Assembly (NCBI RefSeq): GCF_002811875.1
Contig: NZ_NPDZ01000008.1
Span: 62,001 to 126,000 of the forward strand
DNA: 64,000 bases
Origin: Leptospira perolatii
GTDB taxonomy: Bacteria > Spirochaetota > Leptospiria > Leptospirales > Leptospiraceae
Reading direction: 5' to 3'
Part shown: positions 25,286 to 34,160 of the stretch, piece after piece
Position numbering within the stretch: the stretch's first letter is position 1
How the letters are laid out: every line of letters starts with the position of its first letter
The notes under the pieces: generated by a model
Told to the model about the DNA's origin: nothing
What the model saw: the letters and a program-made list of their open reading frames with translations, nothing else
The model's database searches: none
Program-made: the position numbers and the translations under genes

Positions 25286-26532
25286 GATTCGACTTCCAGA
25301 CTTTCGAAAGATATGATGTTTCGATCATTCCAGCTCAGAAATAAAGGATCCGAGTTGATCTGTTCCTTATTTTCCCAGCCAACCGAAGCTAAACTTCTTT
25401 CAGGGTGTGAGGTTCTAAACAGTTTGAAGTTTTTTCCGGAAAATCTCAGATACAGATTGTTTTGGTTTTTCCCGATTAGTCCTACCGCTAGATCGTACTT
25501 TTCCATCCAAGAGACTTCTCTTAGGTTCTCTTCTATAAGATTTTTGATCTGCAGGACATCCTTCAAATCTCTCTTTAACCTAGATGCATATAGTGTTCCT
25601 AGAATATAGCAAAGTGCCAGGACCGAAACTGCGTTGGTAACGCTCAATCTTAGGAAGATGAAATAGAATTCTCCGTTCGGTCCTTGTAGGAACTCCAACA
25701 AATCACCGGGTTCCCTTGAGAGAAATTCTACTTTGACGTTGCCGACTAGAGGAGGTTCAGGAGGTTCCAAAAACCTTCGAATCTTATCTGCGTTTTCTAG
25801 TTCCTTGCGGTACTTTTTGTTTTCTGCCACCTGCGAGGAGAGAATATGATTATGGACCGCCAAAGCGCATTTTCCCGCAAGGAATCCAACTTCGTGTCTC
25901 ACATCATCCTTGGGAATATTCGAAACCGCCAAAAAACCAAAAAGCTTTTCTCTAAAAACAAAGGGCAGTATGAAATTTGCTCTTAAACTTACGAAATCCT
26001 CGTTGATACTCTTATTTTGATCCGGTTCTCCGATCATCGCGCCGGCTCTTTTGTTTAAGATATATTTTAATAGAGCTGAGTCCGGATTAATCCCTTCTTG
26101 AGTGTTTACCTTTCTTTGTTTTTTATGCGCATATGTATAAAGGTCGTAATGAGTCAGATCATTTCTTACGATGGCAAGTTTTCCAAAATGACTGTCGGTA
26201 AGTCGAACTAGCTCTGGAAATACGTTCTTAATCAATCCTTCTATATCGAATCTTCGGTGTGCGATTCTGGAAGAGCCAGGATCGTCGCTTAGATATTCTG
26301 AGACGAAGGTAGACTTTAGAAAACTAGAGACTTTATCCTGAGCAGGGATCACAAAAAGAACCCCGAAGACAAGACAAGTCAAAACGCTGATTTCTCTTAC
26401 ATACTCAATTTCTTTAGGAAGATAATTTAAGCAAATTTCGAAGAGCAAAAGAACGAAAATTACGCCCAGGATCCGCACGATAAGCGTGATCAAAGAGGAG
26501 GCAATTCGGTGGTCAGTAAAAAGGGTCTTCAC
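25282..26532 (-). CDS. membrane GAF-domain protein
   Basis: 416 residues from a GTG start. Two membrane helices lie near the N-terminus (about 13-35 and 43-62). A GAF sensor domain spans about residues 110-235 (FGKLAIVRND, FREKLFGFLAVSN, VGFLAGKCALAVHNHI). The C-terminal part is uncharacterised, with hydrophobic strands (FYFIFLRLSV). No output domain is visible. It is translationally coupled to the downstream SpoIIE phosphatase, so it probably acts as its partner or input. Confidence 0.7.
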   Translation of the reverse strand: MKTLFTDHRIASSLITLIVRILGVIFVLLLFEICLNYLPKEIEYVREISVLTCLVFGVLFVIPAQDKVSSFLKSTFVSEYLSDDPGSSRIAHRRFDIEGLIKNVFPELVRLTDSHFGKLAIVRNDLTHYDLYTYAHKKQRKVNTQEGINPDSALLKYILNKRAGAMIGEPDQNKSINEDFVSLRANFILPFVFREKLFGFLAVSNIPKDDVRHEVGFLAGKCALAVHNHILSSQVAENKKYRKELENADKIRRFLEPPEPPLVGNVKVEFLSREPGDLLEFLQGPNGEFYFIFLRLSVTNAVSVLALCYILGTLYASRLKRDLKDVLQIKNLIEENLREVSWMEKYDLAVGLIGKNQNNLYLRFSGKNFKLFRTSHPERSLASVGWENKEQINSDPLFLSWNDRNIISFESLEVES

Positions 26533-26554
26533 AATTTGAAGTCGAATACTTAAG

Positions 26555-27706
26555 TTAAGTGGTATAGTATGCGTTTTCTTTTATGTACCCTTCGGTCAGG
26601 TCGCAACCCCAAAACTTCATCTCAAAATTCCCGGTATTCAATACCACATCAACGACGATATCGGTATTCTTTTTCAGATAGTCGGACAATTTTTTTAATG
26701 TATCGGAATCGGCACCTTTTACGGCCAATCCGCCAAAGTAAATTTCCAATCCTTGAAAAGGGATTGGCTCATCGAATACCTTTCCGACTGCCATAACTAA
26801 ACGTCCCCAATTTGGATCACCTCCGTAAATTGCAGTCTTAACGAGCGGAGAATTTAGAATCGACTTACCGACTTTTTGAGCCTGGGCACGATCTCTAGAT
26901 TTCTGAATTTTCAACTCTATTAGTTTTGTGGCTCCTTCTGCATCGCGGGCTATTTCTTTTGCAAGATCTATGCAGATTTCCAGTAATGCCTGTTTGAATT
27001 CGTTTGGCTTTACTTTGCCAGCCAATCCGTTGCATAGAAGTGTGACTGTGTCCGAGGTGGAAGTATCTGAATCGATTGTAAGGCAATTAAAGCTTTGGTC
27101 AACGTTTTCCTTCAAAAGCGCATATAAGTCTCCTTCTACTTCTGCATCGGTGACTATATAAGATAGCATCGTAGCCATATTCGGTTCTATCATGCCGGCG
27201 CCCTTTGCCATCCCGAAGATAGTAGCTTCTCCCTTTTCGGATGGAATGGTTCGTACCGATATTTTTCTTTTTTTGTCAGTGGTTAAGATCGCCTCTGCGA
27301 CTTCTTCCAGATTATTGGGCTTTAACATGGACTTTGCGACAGTGCACGCGGGTAGGATCACCGACATAGGTAATTGCACTCCGATTACTCCGGTAGAAGA
27401 AGGTAACACGCTTGTAACCGGGATCTCTAAGGACTTTGCGATCTCTTCACAAATGGACCTTGCGTTTTTTAAACCGTTTTCGCCTGTCGCGACGTTGGAG
27501 TTCTTCGAATTGATTACGATTGCTTGCAAGACTCCGGACTTTACGTGTTCTTTTCCGACGATGACAGGTGCACCTGGAAAATTGTTTCGTGTGAAAACTG
27601 CCGCTGCTTTGCACGGAACTTCGGAATAGATGACTCCGAAGTCTTTTGTCTTATCTTTGATTCCAATATTTGTACCGAAGGCAAGGTATCCTTTGGGAGA
27701 ACGCAT
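26555..27706 (-). CDS. argJ: ArgJ, bifunctional ornithine/glutamate N-acetyltransferase
   Basis: A 383-residue arginine-biosynthesis enzyme that moves the acetyl group from N-acetylornithine to glutamate. The autoprocessing site is visible in AKGAGMIEPNMATMLSY, where the Thr becomes the nucleophile of the beta chain. SSTGVIGVQLP forms the oxyanion-hole region, and the C-terminal segment GGDPNWGRLVMAVG is diagnostic. Whether it can also use acetyl-CoA cannot be judged. It is the first gene of an operon with the GAF (22 bp downstream) and SpoIIE genes, an unusual partnership. Confidence 0.96.
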   Translation of the reverse strand: MRSPKGYLAFGTNIGIKDKTKDFGVIYSEVPCKAAAVFTRNNFPGAPVIVGKEHVKSGVLQAIVINSKNSNVATGENGLKNARSICEEIAKSLEIPVTSVLPSSTGVIGVQLPMSVILPACTVAKSMLKPNNLEEVAEAILTTDKKRKISVRTIPSEKGEATIFGMAKGAGMIEPNMATMLSYIVTDAEVEGDLYALLKENVDQSFNCLTIDSDTSTSDTVTLLCNGLAGKVKPNEFKQALLEICIDLAKEIARDAEGATKLIELKIQKSRDRAQAQKVGKSILNSPLVKTAIYGGDPNWGRLVMAVGKVFDEPIPFQGLEIYFGGLAVKGADSDTLKKLSDYLKKNTDIVVDVVLNTGNFEMKFWGCDLTEGYIKENAYYTT

Positions 27707-27855
27707 GGTCGCACCTACGAGAAGTTCTTTGTTTGGGTGAAATTTTCCATGCTGATGCTAAGAGTTTTTTCGGAAAGCGCAATATACTATAGTGGATCGA
27801 TTTACTTCGCCGTTATGCGAATTCACTTTGAAAAGAGCACTTGATTGACTAAAGA

Positions 27856-29244
27856 TTAATCACTATTCTCTACGTAAACCTTAGGAATGGTCGCGGAGAA
27901 TATCGAGCCGCCTTCAGGATTGTCTATTGCTTTCACAGTACCGTGATGTAATCTTACGATATGTTTTACAATCGATAGACCCAATCCAGTTCCTCCTTCT
28001 TTACGAGATCTATTCTTATCCACTCGAAAGAATCTTTCGAAGATTCTAGACTTATCTTCGTCGTTGATTCCTATACCTTGGTCTATTACCTGAAACTGGA
28101 TGAAGTTGTCTGGAACTTTTGAAATCTTAAGTGTAATCGTTTTTCCTTCTGGTGAGTAAGCCGAAGCATTAGAGATTAGATTCAATAGCATATGCTCTAG
28201 CAAGACCCAGTCGGCAGAAATTGTCACAGGTTCGGGCATATCTACTACGAACTTTTGTTGTTTGGCGGACACGACACCTTCGACCGTAAAGGAAAGATTG
28301 TCGACCAACGATTTTAAGGTGAATTCTTCAGGATGAGCGATCGCGGATTGGTTTTCGATCCTTGTAATCGTGAGCATATCTTCTACGATTCGGACCATTC
28401 GATCTGTATTTCTGGAGATCGCGTCCAGGAACTTTTTTTCATGACTGTCTGCGTTCAGCTTTAGGCGGCCTAATAAAGTTTCCGTATAACCTTTGATTGA
28501 AGTAATAGGTGTTTTCAACTCGTGGGATGCGTTTTGAACGAATTGCTCTCGGATCAAATGGGATTGTTTCTCTTCCGTGACATTCCTGATTACGCAAATG
28601 AACATCAGAATGTTTCCATTGGTTCGAAGAGGATACATTTTCACCGCATAAAAGTTTTGATTCAGAGCGAGTTCTGTCTTGGGTTCACCCTGTCCGCCCA
28701 AATTCTTTTTAATGAATTCTAGTAGTCTTTCGTCTTTTACTGCCCTTTCTACTTTTCGGGAACCTGAATTTGGTTCAATCAAAGAGGAAGGTATACTTCT
28801 ATTTTGAAATAAGATTGAGCCTTCTGGATCTACGGAGAAAACGCCTTCTTTAAGATTTTGAAGAACCGAATCGAACTTTTCCTTTTCAATCGTGAGATCC
28901 ACGAATTGATTTTTCAAGCGAGCCGACATTCGGTTAATGGAGACTGTTAAGTCAGCCAACTCTTTGATTTCAGGAAGTGTTAACTCAGAACCGAAATCGC
29001 CGGCGTTGATTTCTCCTGTTTTGTTTTCGATCTGGTTCAATGGAACTGTCACGCTTTTCGCAATGCTAAACGAAGCGTAGAACGTGCAGAACATGGCTAA
29101 GATAACAAAGGTTGAGAATAGTAGGATCTTTAGATCGGGAGGAATCTTGTTTTCCAAATAAAGAACGATTCCTGCTACAATCATTAAGAAGAGCAGCAGC
29201 GACCAGTTACTGAGAAGGAGTTTAGAAAATAAACTACGCCTCAT
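27856..29244 (-). CDS. PhoR-like sensor histidine kinase
   Basis: About 462 residues from ATG 29244, which overlaps the response regulator by 11 bp. A TTG five codons earlier is possible. Two membrane helices lie near the N-terminus (roughly 15-30 and 41-60), then HAMP (about 65-120), a PAS-like domain (about 122-230), a HisKA box with the phospho-acceptor His in NASHELKTPITS, and HATPase_c with NLISNASAYSPEG (N box), QGIGI (G1) and GTGLGLSIVKHI (G2). The short extracytoplasmic loop suggests sensing within the membrane or through a partner, as in PhoR. Confidence 0.93.
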   Translation of the reverse strand: MRRSLFSKLLLSNWSLLLFLMIVAGIVLYLENKIPPDLKILLFSTFVILAMFCTFYASFSIAKSVTVPLNQIENKTGEINAGDFGSELTLPEIKELADLTVSINRMSARLKNQFVDLTIEKEKFDSVLQNLKEGVFSVDPEGSILFQNRSIPSSLIEPNSGSRKVERAVKDERLLEFIKKNLGGQGEPKTELALNQNFYAVKMYPLRTNGNILMFICVIRNVTEEKQSHLIREQFVQNASHELKTPITSIKGYTETLLGRLKLNADSHEKKFLDAISRNTDRMVRIVEDMLTITRIENQSAIAHPEEFTLKSLVDNLSFTVEGVVSAKQQKFVVDMPEPVTISADWVLLEHMLLNLISNASAYSPEGKTITLKISKVPDNFIQFQVIDQGIGINDEDKSRIFERFFRVDKNRSRKEGGTGLGLSIVKHIVRLHHGTVKAIDNPEGGSIFSATIPKVYVENSD

Positions 29245-30022
29245 TGAATCTGTATCCAATCCCTCGGATTGTTTCCAGTCTCTCCTTTTCGTCCGCTAAT
29301 TTATCTCTCAAACGTTTAATATTTACGTCAACGGCTCGATCCGTTACGTAGATATCTTTTCCCCATACTTTGTCTAAAAGTTTGTCTCTAGTAAATGCGA
29401 CTCCGGGATTTGTCATGAATAAATAGAGGATCTTATATTCGATCAAAGTGAGATCTATTTCCTGTTCTTGAATATACACTTTGTGTGCCTTTGGATTCAA
29501 GAAAATTCGTCCGATCGTAATGTTTCCTTCGAATTCCTGTTCTTCTTCGGTTTCGCTAGAACGACGCAAAACGGATCTGACTCTTGCGACTAGTTCCCTT
29601 GTAGAGAAAGGTTTACGAACATAGTCGTCCGCACCGAGCTCCAAACCTAGAACAGCATCGGTCTCACCTGATTTGGCCGTGACCATGATAATAGGAAGTC
29701 CGTACTTTTCTTTGATTCTTTTACAAAGATCCATTCCACCTACGCCGGGCAGCATTAAATCTAGTACTATTAAATCGGGTAAGTTCTTTTCAATTCTAGG
29801 CAGGACTTCTAATCCGTTTTGACAGGTTTCGACCTGATAGCCGTTTTCTTCTAAGTGAAATTTGATAAGTTCCGCGATATCTTCTTCGTCATCTACGACT
29901 AATATTTTTTGGCCTGGGTTACTTGAAGCATTCTTCATAAATTCGGTGAAGCTCTTTCTCCTACGCTTTACGGGAGCGGTTCCTGGGTTATCTGTTGATC
30001 CCCTGGTTTGGGAAGGTTCCAT
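29234..30022 (-). CDS. OmpR/PhoB-family response regulator
   Basis: About 262 residues. The receiver domain has the acidic pair in VVDDEEDIAE, phospho-acceptor Asp in IVLDLMLPG, Thr in MVTAKSG and Lys in YVRKPFS. The C-terminal winged helix contains VTDRAVDVNIKRLRDKL and IRGIGYRF. A 28-residue basic N-terminal extension (PVKRRRKS) precedes the receiver. The start could be ATG 30022 or ATG 29938, which removes the extension. A TTG at 30028 is less likely. It is cotranscribed with the kinase downstream. Confidence 0.93.
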   Translation of the reverse strand: MEPSQTRGSTDNPGTAPVKRRRKSFTEFMKNASSNPGQKILVVDDEEDIAELIKFHLEENGYQVETCQNGLEVLPRIEKNLPDLIVLDLMLPGVGGMDLCKRIKEKYGLPIIMVTAKSGETDAVLGLELGADDYVRKPFSTRELVARVRSVLRRSSETEEEQEFEGNITIGRIFLNPKAHKVYIQEQEIDLTLIEYKILYLFMTNPGVAFTRDKLLDKVWGKDIYVTDRAVDVNIKRLRDKLADEKERLETIRGIGYRFNEA

Positions 30023-30130
30023 GGCCAAAGTTTGTCAGGAAACCGTTACAAAAGATTTACGGAGCGATTACAAACCTTGCAAAAAGAATATTATGCGAGT
30101 GTTTATATGACAACTCGTAAACAACCGCAT

Positions 30131-30544
30131 TCAGCGGTCTTTCAGGATTTCATTGAGCTCTCTAATTAGTTTTCTCTGGGAATAGATTACATAAAGAGTG
30201 AATCCACCAAACAAGGCCAATCCGAGGGCATAGACCCAGAGCAGACCTTTTAGCCGATTCTGCTCTTCCTCGATCGCACTGATCGAAGCTAGGTGGCTGA
30301 TTAAGAAATAGTAATGATCCGAACCGGCCCAGGACTTTCGAGCTTCTTCCCGAATTTGAGCAACTAAGATATCAGCGTCCTTCTTGCTCATCTTTTGTAT
30401 GATCGGAAAGATAGAGTCTAGATCCTTGGAAAGGAACTCCTTCGCATTGTACTTTGGGCTTTCTCCTTGGGGTTGGGGGAAGACTTGGGGTCCGGAGAGT
30501 AAAATAACGGCGATAAAAAAGGCGAGGATGGAGCTTTTGGTCAT
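30131..30544 (-). CDS. exported membrane protein of ECF operon
   Basis: 137 residues. Signal peptide at about 1-23 (ILAFFIAVILLSGPQVFP), a helical periplasmic part with LDSIFPIIQKMSKKDADILV, then one C-terminal membrane helix (GLLWVYALGLALFGGFTLYVIY) and a basic end. No family recognised. The start overlaps the preceding gene by 4 bp. Third gene of the sigma factor operon, possibly part of its sensing module. Confidence 0.65.
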   Translation of the reverse strand: MTKSSILAFFIAVILLSGPQVFPQPQGESPKYNAKEFLSKDLDSIFPIIQKMSKKDADILVAQIREEARKSWAGSDHYYFLISHLASISAIEEEQNRLKGLLWVYALGLALFGGFTLYVIYSQRKLIRELNEILKDR

Positions 30545-30909
30545 TCGTCAAATCCGAGTTTGTTTTTCCATTCTTTCGTATATGGGTTCTTGTACTGCAC
30601 AAGATAAATTCCAATAAGAACCGCGAAAAGCAAGAAAAGCATTCCACTGGTGGCAAGGATCACATGTAAAATTCCAGTATGAAGTAAGAAATTCCAGTCC
30701 GTAAAAAGAATAATTGTAAGCGGAGAAAAAGACAGGATCAAGATCGTAAGTAGAATTGCCCTGATATGACGAATCGGAATAATTTTCAACATTACCCTTT
30801 TCTTCATTAAAGGCGGCACAGGCAAGCTCGCTTTCTCCTTTGGAGGGGAGTCAAAATAGGCAAGCTGCTCTTTTAGATCGGCTGGAATTTCAATCTTTTC
30901 CGGCTTCAT
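30541..30909 (-). CDS. two-helix membrane protein after ECF sigma factor
   Basis: 122 residues with a charged N-terminus (about 50 residues, IPADLKEQLAYFDSPP) and two membrane helices (about 51-70 and 80-102). It overlaps the sigma factor gene by 20 bp and the downstream gene by 4 bp. Position and layout suggest an anti-sigma factor, but no ZAS zinc motif is present, so this is inference. Confidence 0.6.
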   Translation of the reverse strand: MKPEKIEIPADLKEQLAYFDSPPKEKASLPVPPLMKKRVMLKIIPIRHIRAILLTILILSFSPLTIILFTDWNFLLHTGILHVILATSGMLFLLFAVLIGIYLVQYKNPYTKEWKNKLGFDE

Positions 30910-31480
30910 CTTCCTTCTTTAACCAATCTCTTAGGATTTCTTTTCCACGAAAAATATAACTCTTTAGAGTATTCATTTTCAAGTTCAATTTTTCTGAAAT
31001 ATCTTTGTAGGACATATTCTCGAAGTAATGGAGCGAAATAGGTCTTCGATAGAGCTCAGGAAGTTTGTTCACCAAGGATCGTATTTTCTCATGTGTTTCC
31101 TTTTGCAGGAGTTGTGATTCCTGAGTGGACTGTCCTTCTAATAAAGATTTCTCAGAACTAACATTTTCCAGTGGCGCGTCTACTTCCGGATGGTCTTTGC
31201 GATATCTTCGGATAATTTCATTTCTCGCGATCGAAAATAGCCAAGTGGAAAATTTGGAAAGCCCTTTGAATGTAGAAAGACTTTCAAAAGCTTTTAAGAA
31301 TACGTCTTGGGTAAAATCTTCTGCCTCGGTCTTATCCCGGAATGCTTTGGAGGCCTGGGAATATACCATTGCCTCATAGCGAAGAACTAGTTCTTCGAAA
31401 GACTCATAATCACCTGCGAGCACTTTCTGTATGCACTCCCAGTCAACCGGATCACAAGCGATTGGCGTATTTGGTTGCAT
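30890..31480 (-). CDS. ECF-type RNA polymerase sigma factor (module 2)
   Basis: A 196-residue group 4 sigma factor. Region 2 is at about residues 25-95 (DFTQDVFLKAFESL, FSTWLFSIARNEIIRRYR) and region 4 at about 135-185 (LPELYRRPISLHYFENMSY, then LNLKMNTLKSYIFRGKEIL). The linker between them is Ser/Glu/Gln-rich. First gene of a three-gene minus-strand operon with two membrane proteins. The phosphate-type two-component genes follow about 110 bp downstream and may be a separate unit. Confidence 0.93.
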   Translation of the reverse strand: MQPNTPIACDPVDWECIQKVLAGDYESFEELVLRYEAMVYSQASKAFRDKTEAEDFTQDVFLKAFESLSTFKGLSKFSTWLFSIARNEIIRRYRKDHPEVDAPLENVSSEKSLLEGQSTQESQLLQKETHEKIRSLVNKLPELYRRPISLHYFENMSYKDISEKLNLKMNTLKSYIFRGKEILRDWLKKEDEAGKD

Positions 31481-31540
31481 AAGGATTGCGTTTTCGGACC
31501 AAGTCGGATTTTGTTTTTCGAATTTTATATAACTAAAGAT

Positions 31541-31933
31541 TTAGCGTTTCGGCGACCACTTGTAGTAGCATAGGAGACCTAGTCCGACAGAAAAAGGAAC
31601 CAGTCCGCCTATCATTGCTAAAGATTTGCCGAGTACTAATAGGAACGATACGGAAAGAGCAGCGCCAACGAATGTCAGCACCAAACCAAGAAAGAAAGAG
31701 TAAGTTCTTAAATCGAAAGCTTCCTTTTTATAGAGACCAGCTCTGATGATTTCCAGTCTTTGGCGATACCACCAGTAAAATAGGAAGAACAAGAGAACAC
31801 ATCCAAAGACGATTCCTACAATCGGAACCGTATACAGGACCACTTTATAAGCGCCTCCGGTTTGATTTTCCTTAAGAGCAGTTAGAATTTGCTCCAAGGT
31901 CTTAAAAAGTATCTCTTTCTCTTCCGGTGTCAT
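31541..31933 (-). CDS. hypothetical membrane protein, three helices
   Basis: 130 residues: a short amphipathic N-terminus, one helix (about 30-52, ending in FYWWYRQRLEIIRAG), and two more hydrophobic segments (78-100 and 105-122). The sequence RQRLEIIRAGLYKKE after the first helix is a motif I have seen in small bacterial membrane proteins of unknown function. Its ATG overlaps the stop of the 58-residue gene upstream by 4 bp. Confidence 0.65.
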   Translation of the reverse strand: MTPEEKEILFKTLEQILTALKENQTGGAYKVVLYTVPIVGIVFGCVLLFFLFYWWYRQRLEIIRAGLYKKEAFDLRTYSFFLGLVLTFVGAALSVSFLLVLGKSLAMIGGLVPFSVGLGLLCYYKWSPKR

Positions 31934-32106
31934 CGTGCCAATATAGTATCTTCGGTTTCCCTCAGCTCTTCTTTTTTAAAGAAGGGGATTCGGTTTTCGA
32001 TTCCTGGGCGACTGGCCAGGGAAGAATACCATTCTTCTTCCTTCCAGCTTTCTTTGAGATAGCTGGCGCGAATGGTTGAATCAAATAAGTACTTAAATTT
32101 GCTCAT
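31930..32106 (-). CDS. 58-residue hypothetical protein, coupled to membrane protein
   Basis: ATG 32106 with a GGAG ribosome-binding site 8 bases upstream. The stop overlaps the next gene's ATG (ATGA, 31930-31933). Charged, aromatic-rich sequence (ESWKEEEWYSSLASRPG) with no membrane segment or signal. The good ribosome-binding site and the 4-bp coupling support a real gene. Function unknown. Confidence 0.65.
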   Translation of the reverse strand: MSKFKYLFDSTIRASYLKESWKEEEWYSSLASRPGIENRIPFFKKEELRETEDTILAR

Positions 32107-32144
32107 GGCTTTTCTCCGTAGATTTTTGTTATGTCGTATTCAAA

Positions 32145-32171
32145 TATCGACAGCTTTTCGCTGTCTCGATA
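32145..32171. promoter_or_regulatory. hairpin in intergenic region
   Basis: TATC-GACAGC (32145-32154), loop TTTTC, GCTGTC (32160-32165), 2-base bulge, GATA (32168-32171). It lies in the 210-bp gap between the Nudix gene and the 58-residue gene, all transcribed on the minus strand. It could be an upstream attenuator or a weak terminator. No T-run follows. Confidence 0.35.
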
Positions 32172-32316
32172 GAATAAATGCTCGTCTGGACACCATTTTT
32201 TAACTGGGGAAGAGTTAGAAGAAAAAATAGCGATGATTGAGATTTTTTTAAATCGACGAATCTTGGGAAGTCGAACTGGAGATAGTAATTCAAAGGAATT
32301 GAATGTACTTTCTCAC

Positions 32317-32958
32317 TCAGCTTTTTTTGGGGTCGAAAAAAGGAGGACCAGGTAAATTCATTTCACGAATCATCGGTGGCCTTGAAAAATCGCAGTGCTC
32401 TCTCAGAAAATTTACAATGATTCTTGCAGTTGCTCCCCAAAGAAGGCCTTCTTCTAAATCGAAATAAAACAATTCCATTAAAGGTGAGCTCGGATTTCGT
32501 CGTACATGCAGACTATAAAAAGGTTCCGACCATAAACGAGATAAATCGAGTCGAATAATTCTCTCCACTTCCTCTTGATTGAAATCAAACACGAAATCTC
32601 CGTGATATACCGCAAGATACGGAGTGATATGAAAACCTGTATGGGTGAAATATCCTTTGTACGTACCGATTATTTCCAGATCTTCTGCAGGCGCGCCCAT
32701 TTCTTCCGTCCACTCTCTAAGTGCTGTAGAAAGTAGGTTCTCATCTTCCGGATCTCTTGCTCCTCCAGGAAAAGCAATCTGCCCCGGATGAGATACCAAA
32801 TTGTGACTTCTTTGTTGGAGTAAAAAACCATCTCCTTCCGGTGTTCTGTAAATCGGAATGACCACGGAAGAATCTGTGATGTCTTCCGGAATTTGAACCT
32901 CTGATTCTACTCTTAGAGGATTATTGTTTTTGATTCTTTCTAGATCTACTTTAATCAA
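32317..32958 (-). CDS. CoA-pyrophosphatase-type Nudix hydrolase
   Basis: 213 residues. The Nudix box appears as PGGARDPEDENLLSTALREW followed by TEEMG, with the catalytic REWTEE helix intact. The upstream LLQQRSH...GQIAFPGG pattern is that of the CoA diphosphatase branch (NUDT7/PCD1-like). Expected to cleave CoA or its derivatives, or oxidised dinucleotides, in the cytosol. It overlaps the RNase D gene by 8 bp and is cotranscribed. Confidence 0.88.
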   Translation of the reverse strand: MIKVDLERIKNNNPLRVESEVQIPEDITDSSVVIPIYRTPEGDGFLLQQRSHNLVSHPGQIAFPGGARDPEDENLLSTALREWTEEMGAPAEDLEIIGTYKGYFTHTGFHITPYLAVYHGDFVFDFNQEEVERIIRLDLSRLWSEPFYSLHVRRNPSSPLMELFYFDLEEGLLWGATARIIVNFLREHCDFSRPPMIREMNLPGPPFFDPKKS

Positions 32959-34120
32959 ACTTTTTCTTAATCGGTACTAGATGAGTCAACGTAGTCTCGT
33001 AAGGTCTGCCTTGGATTGCTTGCAAGATGGAAGGCCCATAATTTAGAATCTTCCATTCTGAAAACAGATTCAAGTCTCTTAAGTCTTCGAGCGATCTTGC
33101 GTTTTTTCTCGCGATTTCTGCGATCATTTTGTTCGAAGGCATTAGATTGTGACCCATTCTTCGGACAGACATGATCGTCTCTCTCCATTGTCTCAATCTT
33201 TTGAATCGATCTGTCTCTTCAGAACTGAGATCTTCGATTACCCTTTTGAATAAATCGTTCTTTTGGATAGGCGGTCCACTCGGTGTATTATAAACTTGAA
33301 GTAGATGGTCTGCATCTTTTTTGCCGACGATTTCTGTTAGCTTATTCAGATCTCTTCTGTTTTTTACCAACTCCAAGACCTTGTCGTTATTCCAAATTCT
33401 AAAAGGTGCCTTATTATTGCGCTTTGCCTTTTCGTCTCTGACAACTAGGGTATCGTAAAGTGCACGTCGTTCATCGCTGCTCAAGTCCAGAACATTGGGA
33501 AACTTTTCGAGCGAAACTGTAAACCCTTCAAACGGTTCGGGTTCCTCTTCCGCGATCTTTGAGAATTCGGAAAAAGCCTCGTCATACAAATTTCTTTTTG
33601 TAAGCTCCTCTTTCATTTTTTCCCAAATGGATTCCAGATAAACTGTGTCCAGAGCGGCATACTGCAATTGGCTTTTCTCTAATGGGCGCTTTTCCCAATT
33701 AGACTTTTGCTCTTTTTTGGACAATTTTACTTTGTGATAATGTTCAACTAAATATGACAAAGAGTTCTGTTCCAAGTCTAATAAGCGAGAACTGAACATC
33801 GTATCAGCGATATTTACAAACTTAAAGTGAAAATCCCTTTTCAAGGCTTTGATATCATCTGAAGCAGAATGAAAAATCTTTAGAATGGAAGGGTTTTCAA
33901 ACATTTGTCCGAGTCCAGATACATCTTCTAGTCTAATTGGATCGAAGATATAATTCTTACCTTTGGAAGAAATTTGGATTAGGCATACTCTTGAATAGTA
34001 TGTATAATAACCGGACGATTCAGTATCAATGGAAATACGGTCCGCCTGTGCAAGGGTTATTAAAGCTAATTGCAAGCTTCTTAAGTTATCGACTACAATA
34101 TAATCGGATTGTATTTGCAT
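32951..34120 (-). CDS. rnd: ribonuclease D
   Basis: A 389-residue 3'-5' exonuclease for RNA maturation. The DEDD catalytic residues are in SIDTESSGYY (ExoI, DxE), FHSASDDIKAL (ExoII) and YAALDTVYL (ExoIII, Y-x3-D). HRDC-like helical domains follow at about residues 215-290 and 300-375 (IRK-type patterns such as RIWNNDKVLELVK). Typical RNase D length is about 375. Divergent from purF with only 40 bp between starts. Confidence 0.88.
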   Translation of the reverse strand: MQIQSDYIVVDNLRSLQLALITLAQADRISIDTESSGYYTYYSRVCLIQISSKGKNYIFDPIRLEDVSGLGQMFENPSILKIFHSASDDIKALKRDFHFKFVNIADTMFSSRLLDLEQNSLSYLVEHYHKVKLSKKEQKSNWEKRPLEKSQLQYAALDTVYLESIWEKMKEELTKRNLYDEAFSEFSKIAEEEPEPFEGFTVSLEKFPNVLDLSSDERRALYDTLVVRDEKAKRNNKAPFRIWNNDKVLELVKNRRDLNKLTEIVGKKDADHLLQVYNTPSGPPIQKNDLFKRVIEDLSSEETDRFKRLRQWRETIMSVRRMGHNLMPSNKMIAEIARKNARSLEDLRDLNLFSEWKILNYGPSILQAIQGRPYETTLTHLVPIKKKFD

Positions 34121-34160
34121 CTAAACAGCGACCTGGGAGAGTTGCGTTGGAAGGGGGACC

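Noticed and set aside
30123..30137. Short hairpin (ACCGC / GCGGT) over the stop of the third ECF-operon gene
   Set aside because: Only a 5-bp stem with a weak T-run. Insufficient to call a terminator.
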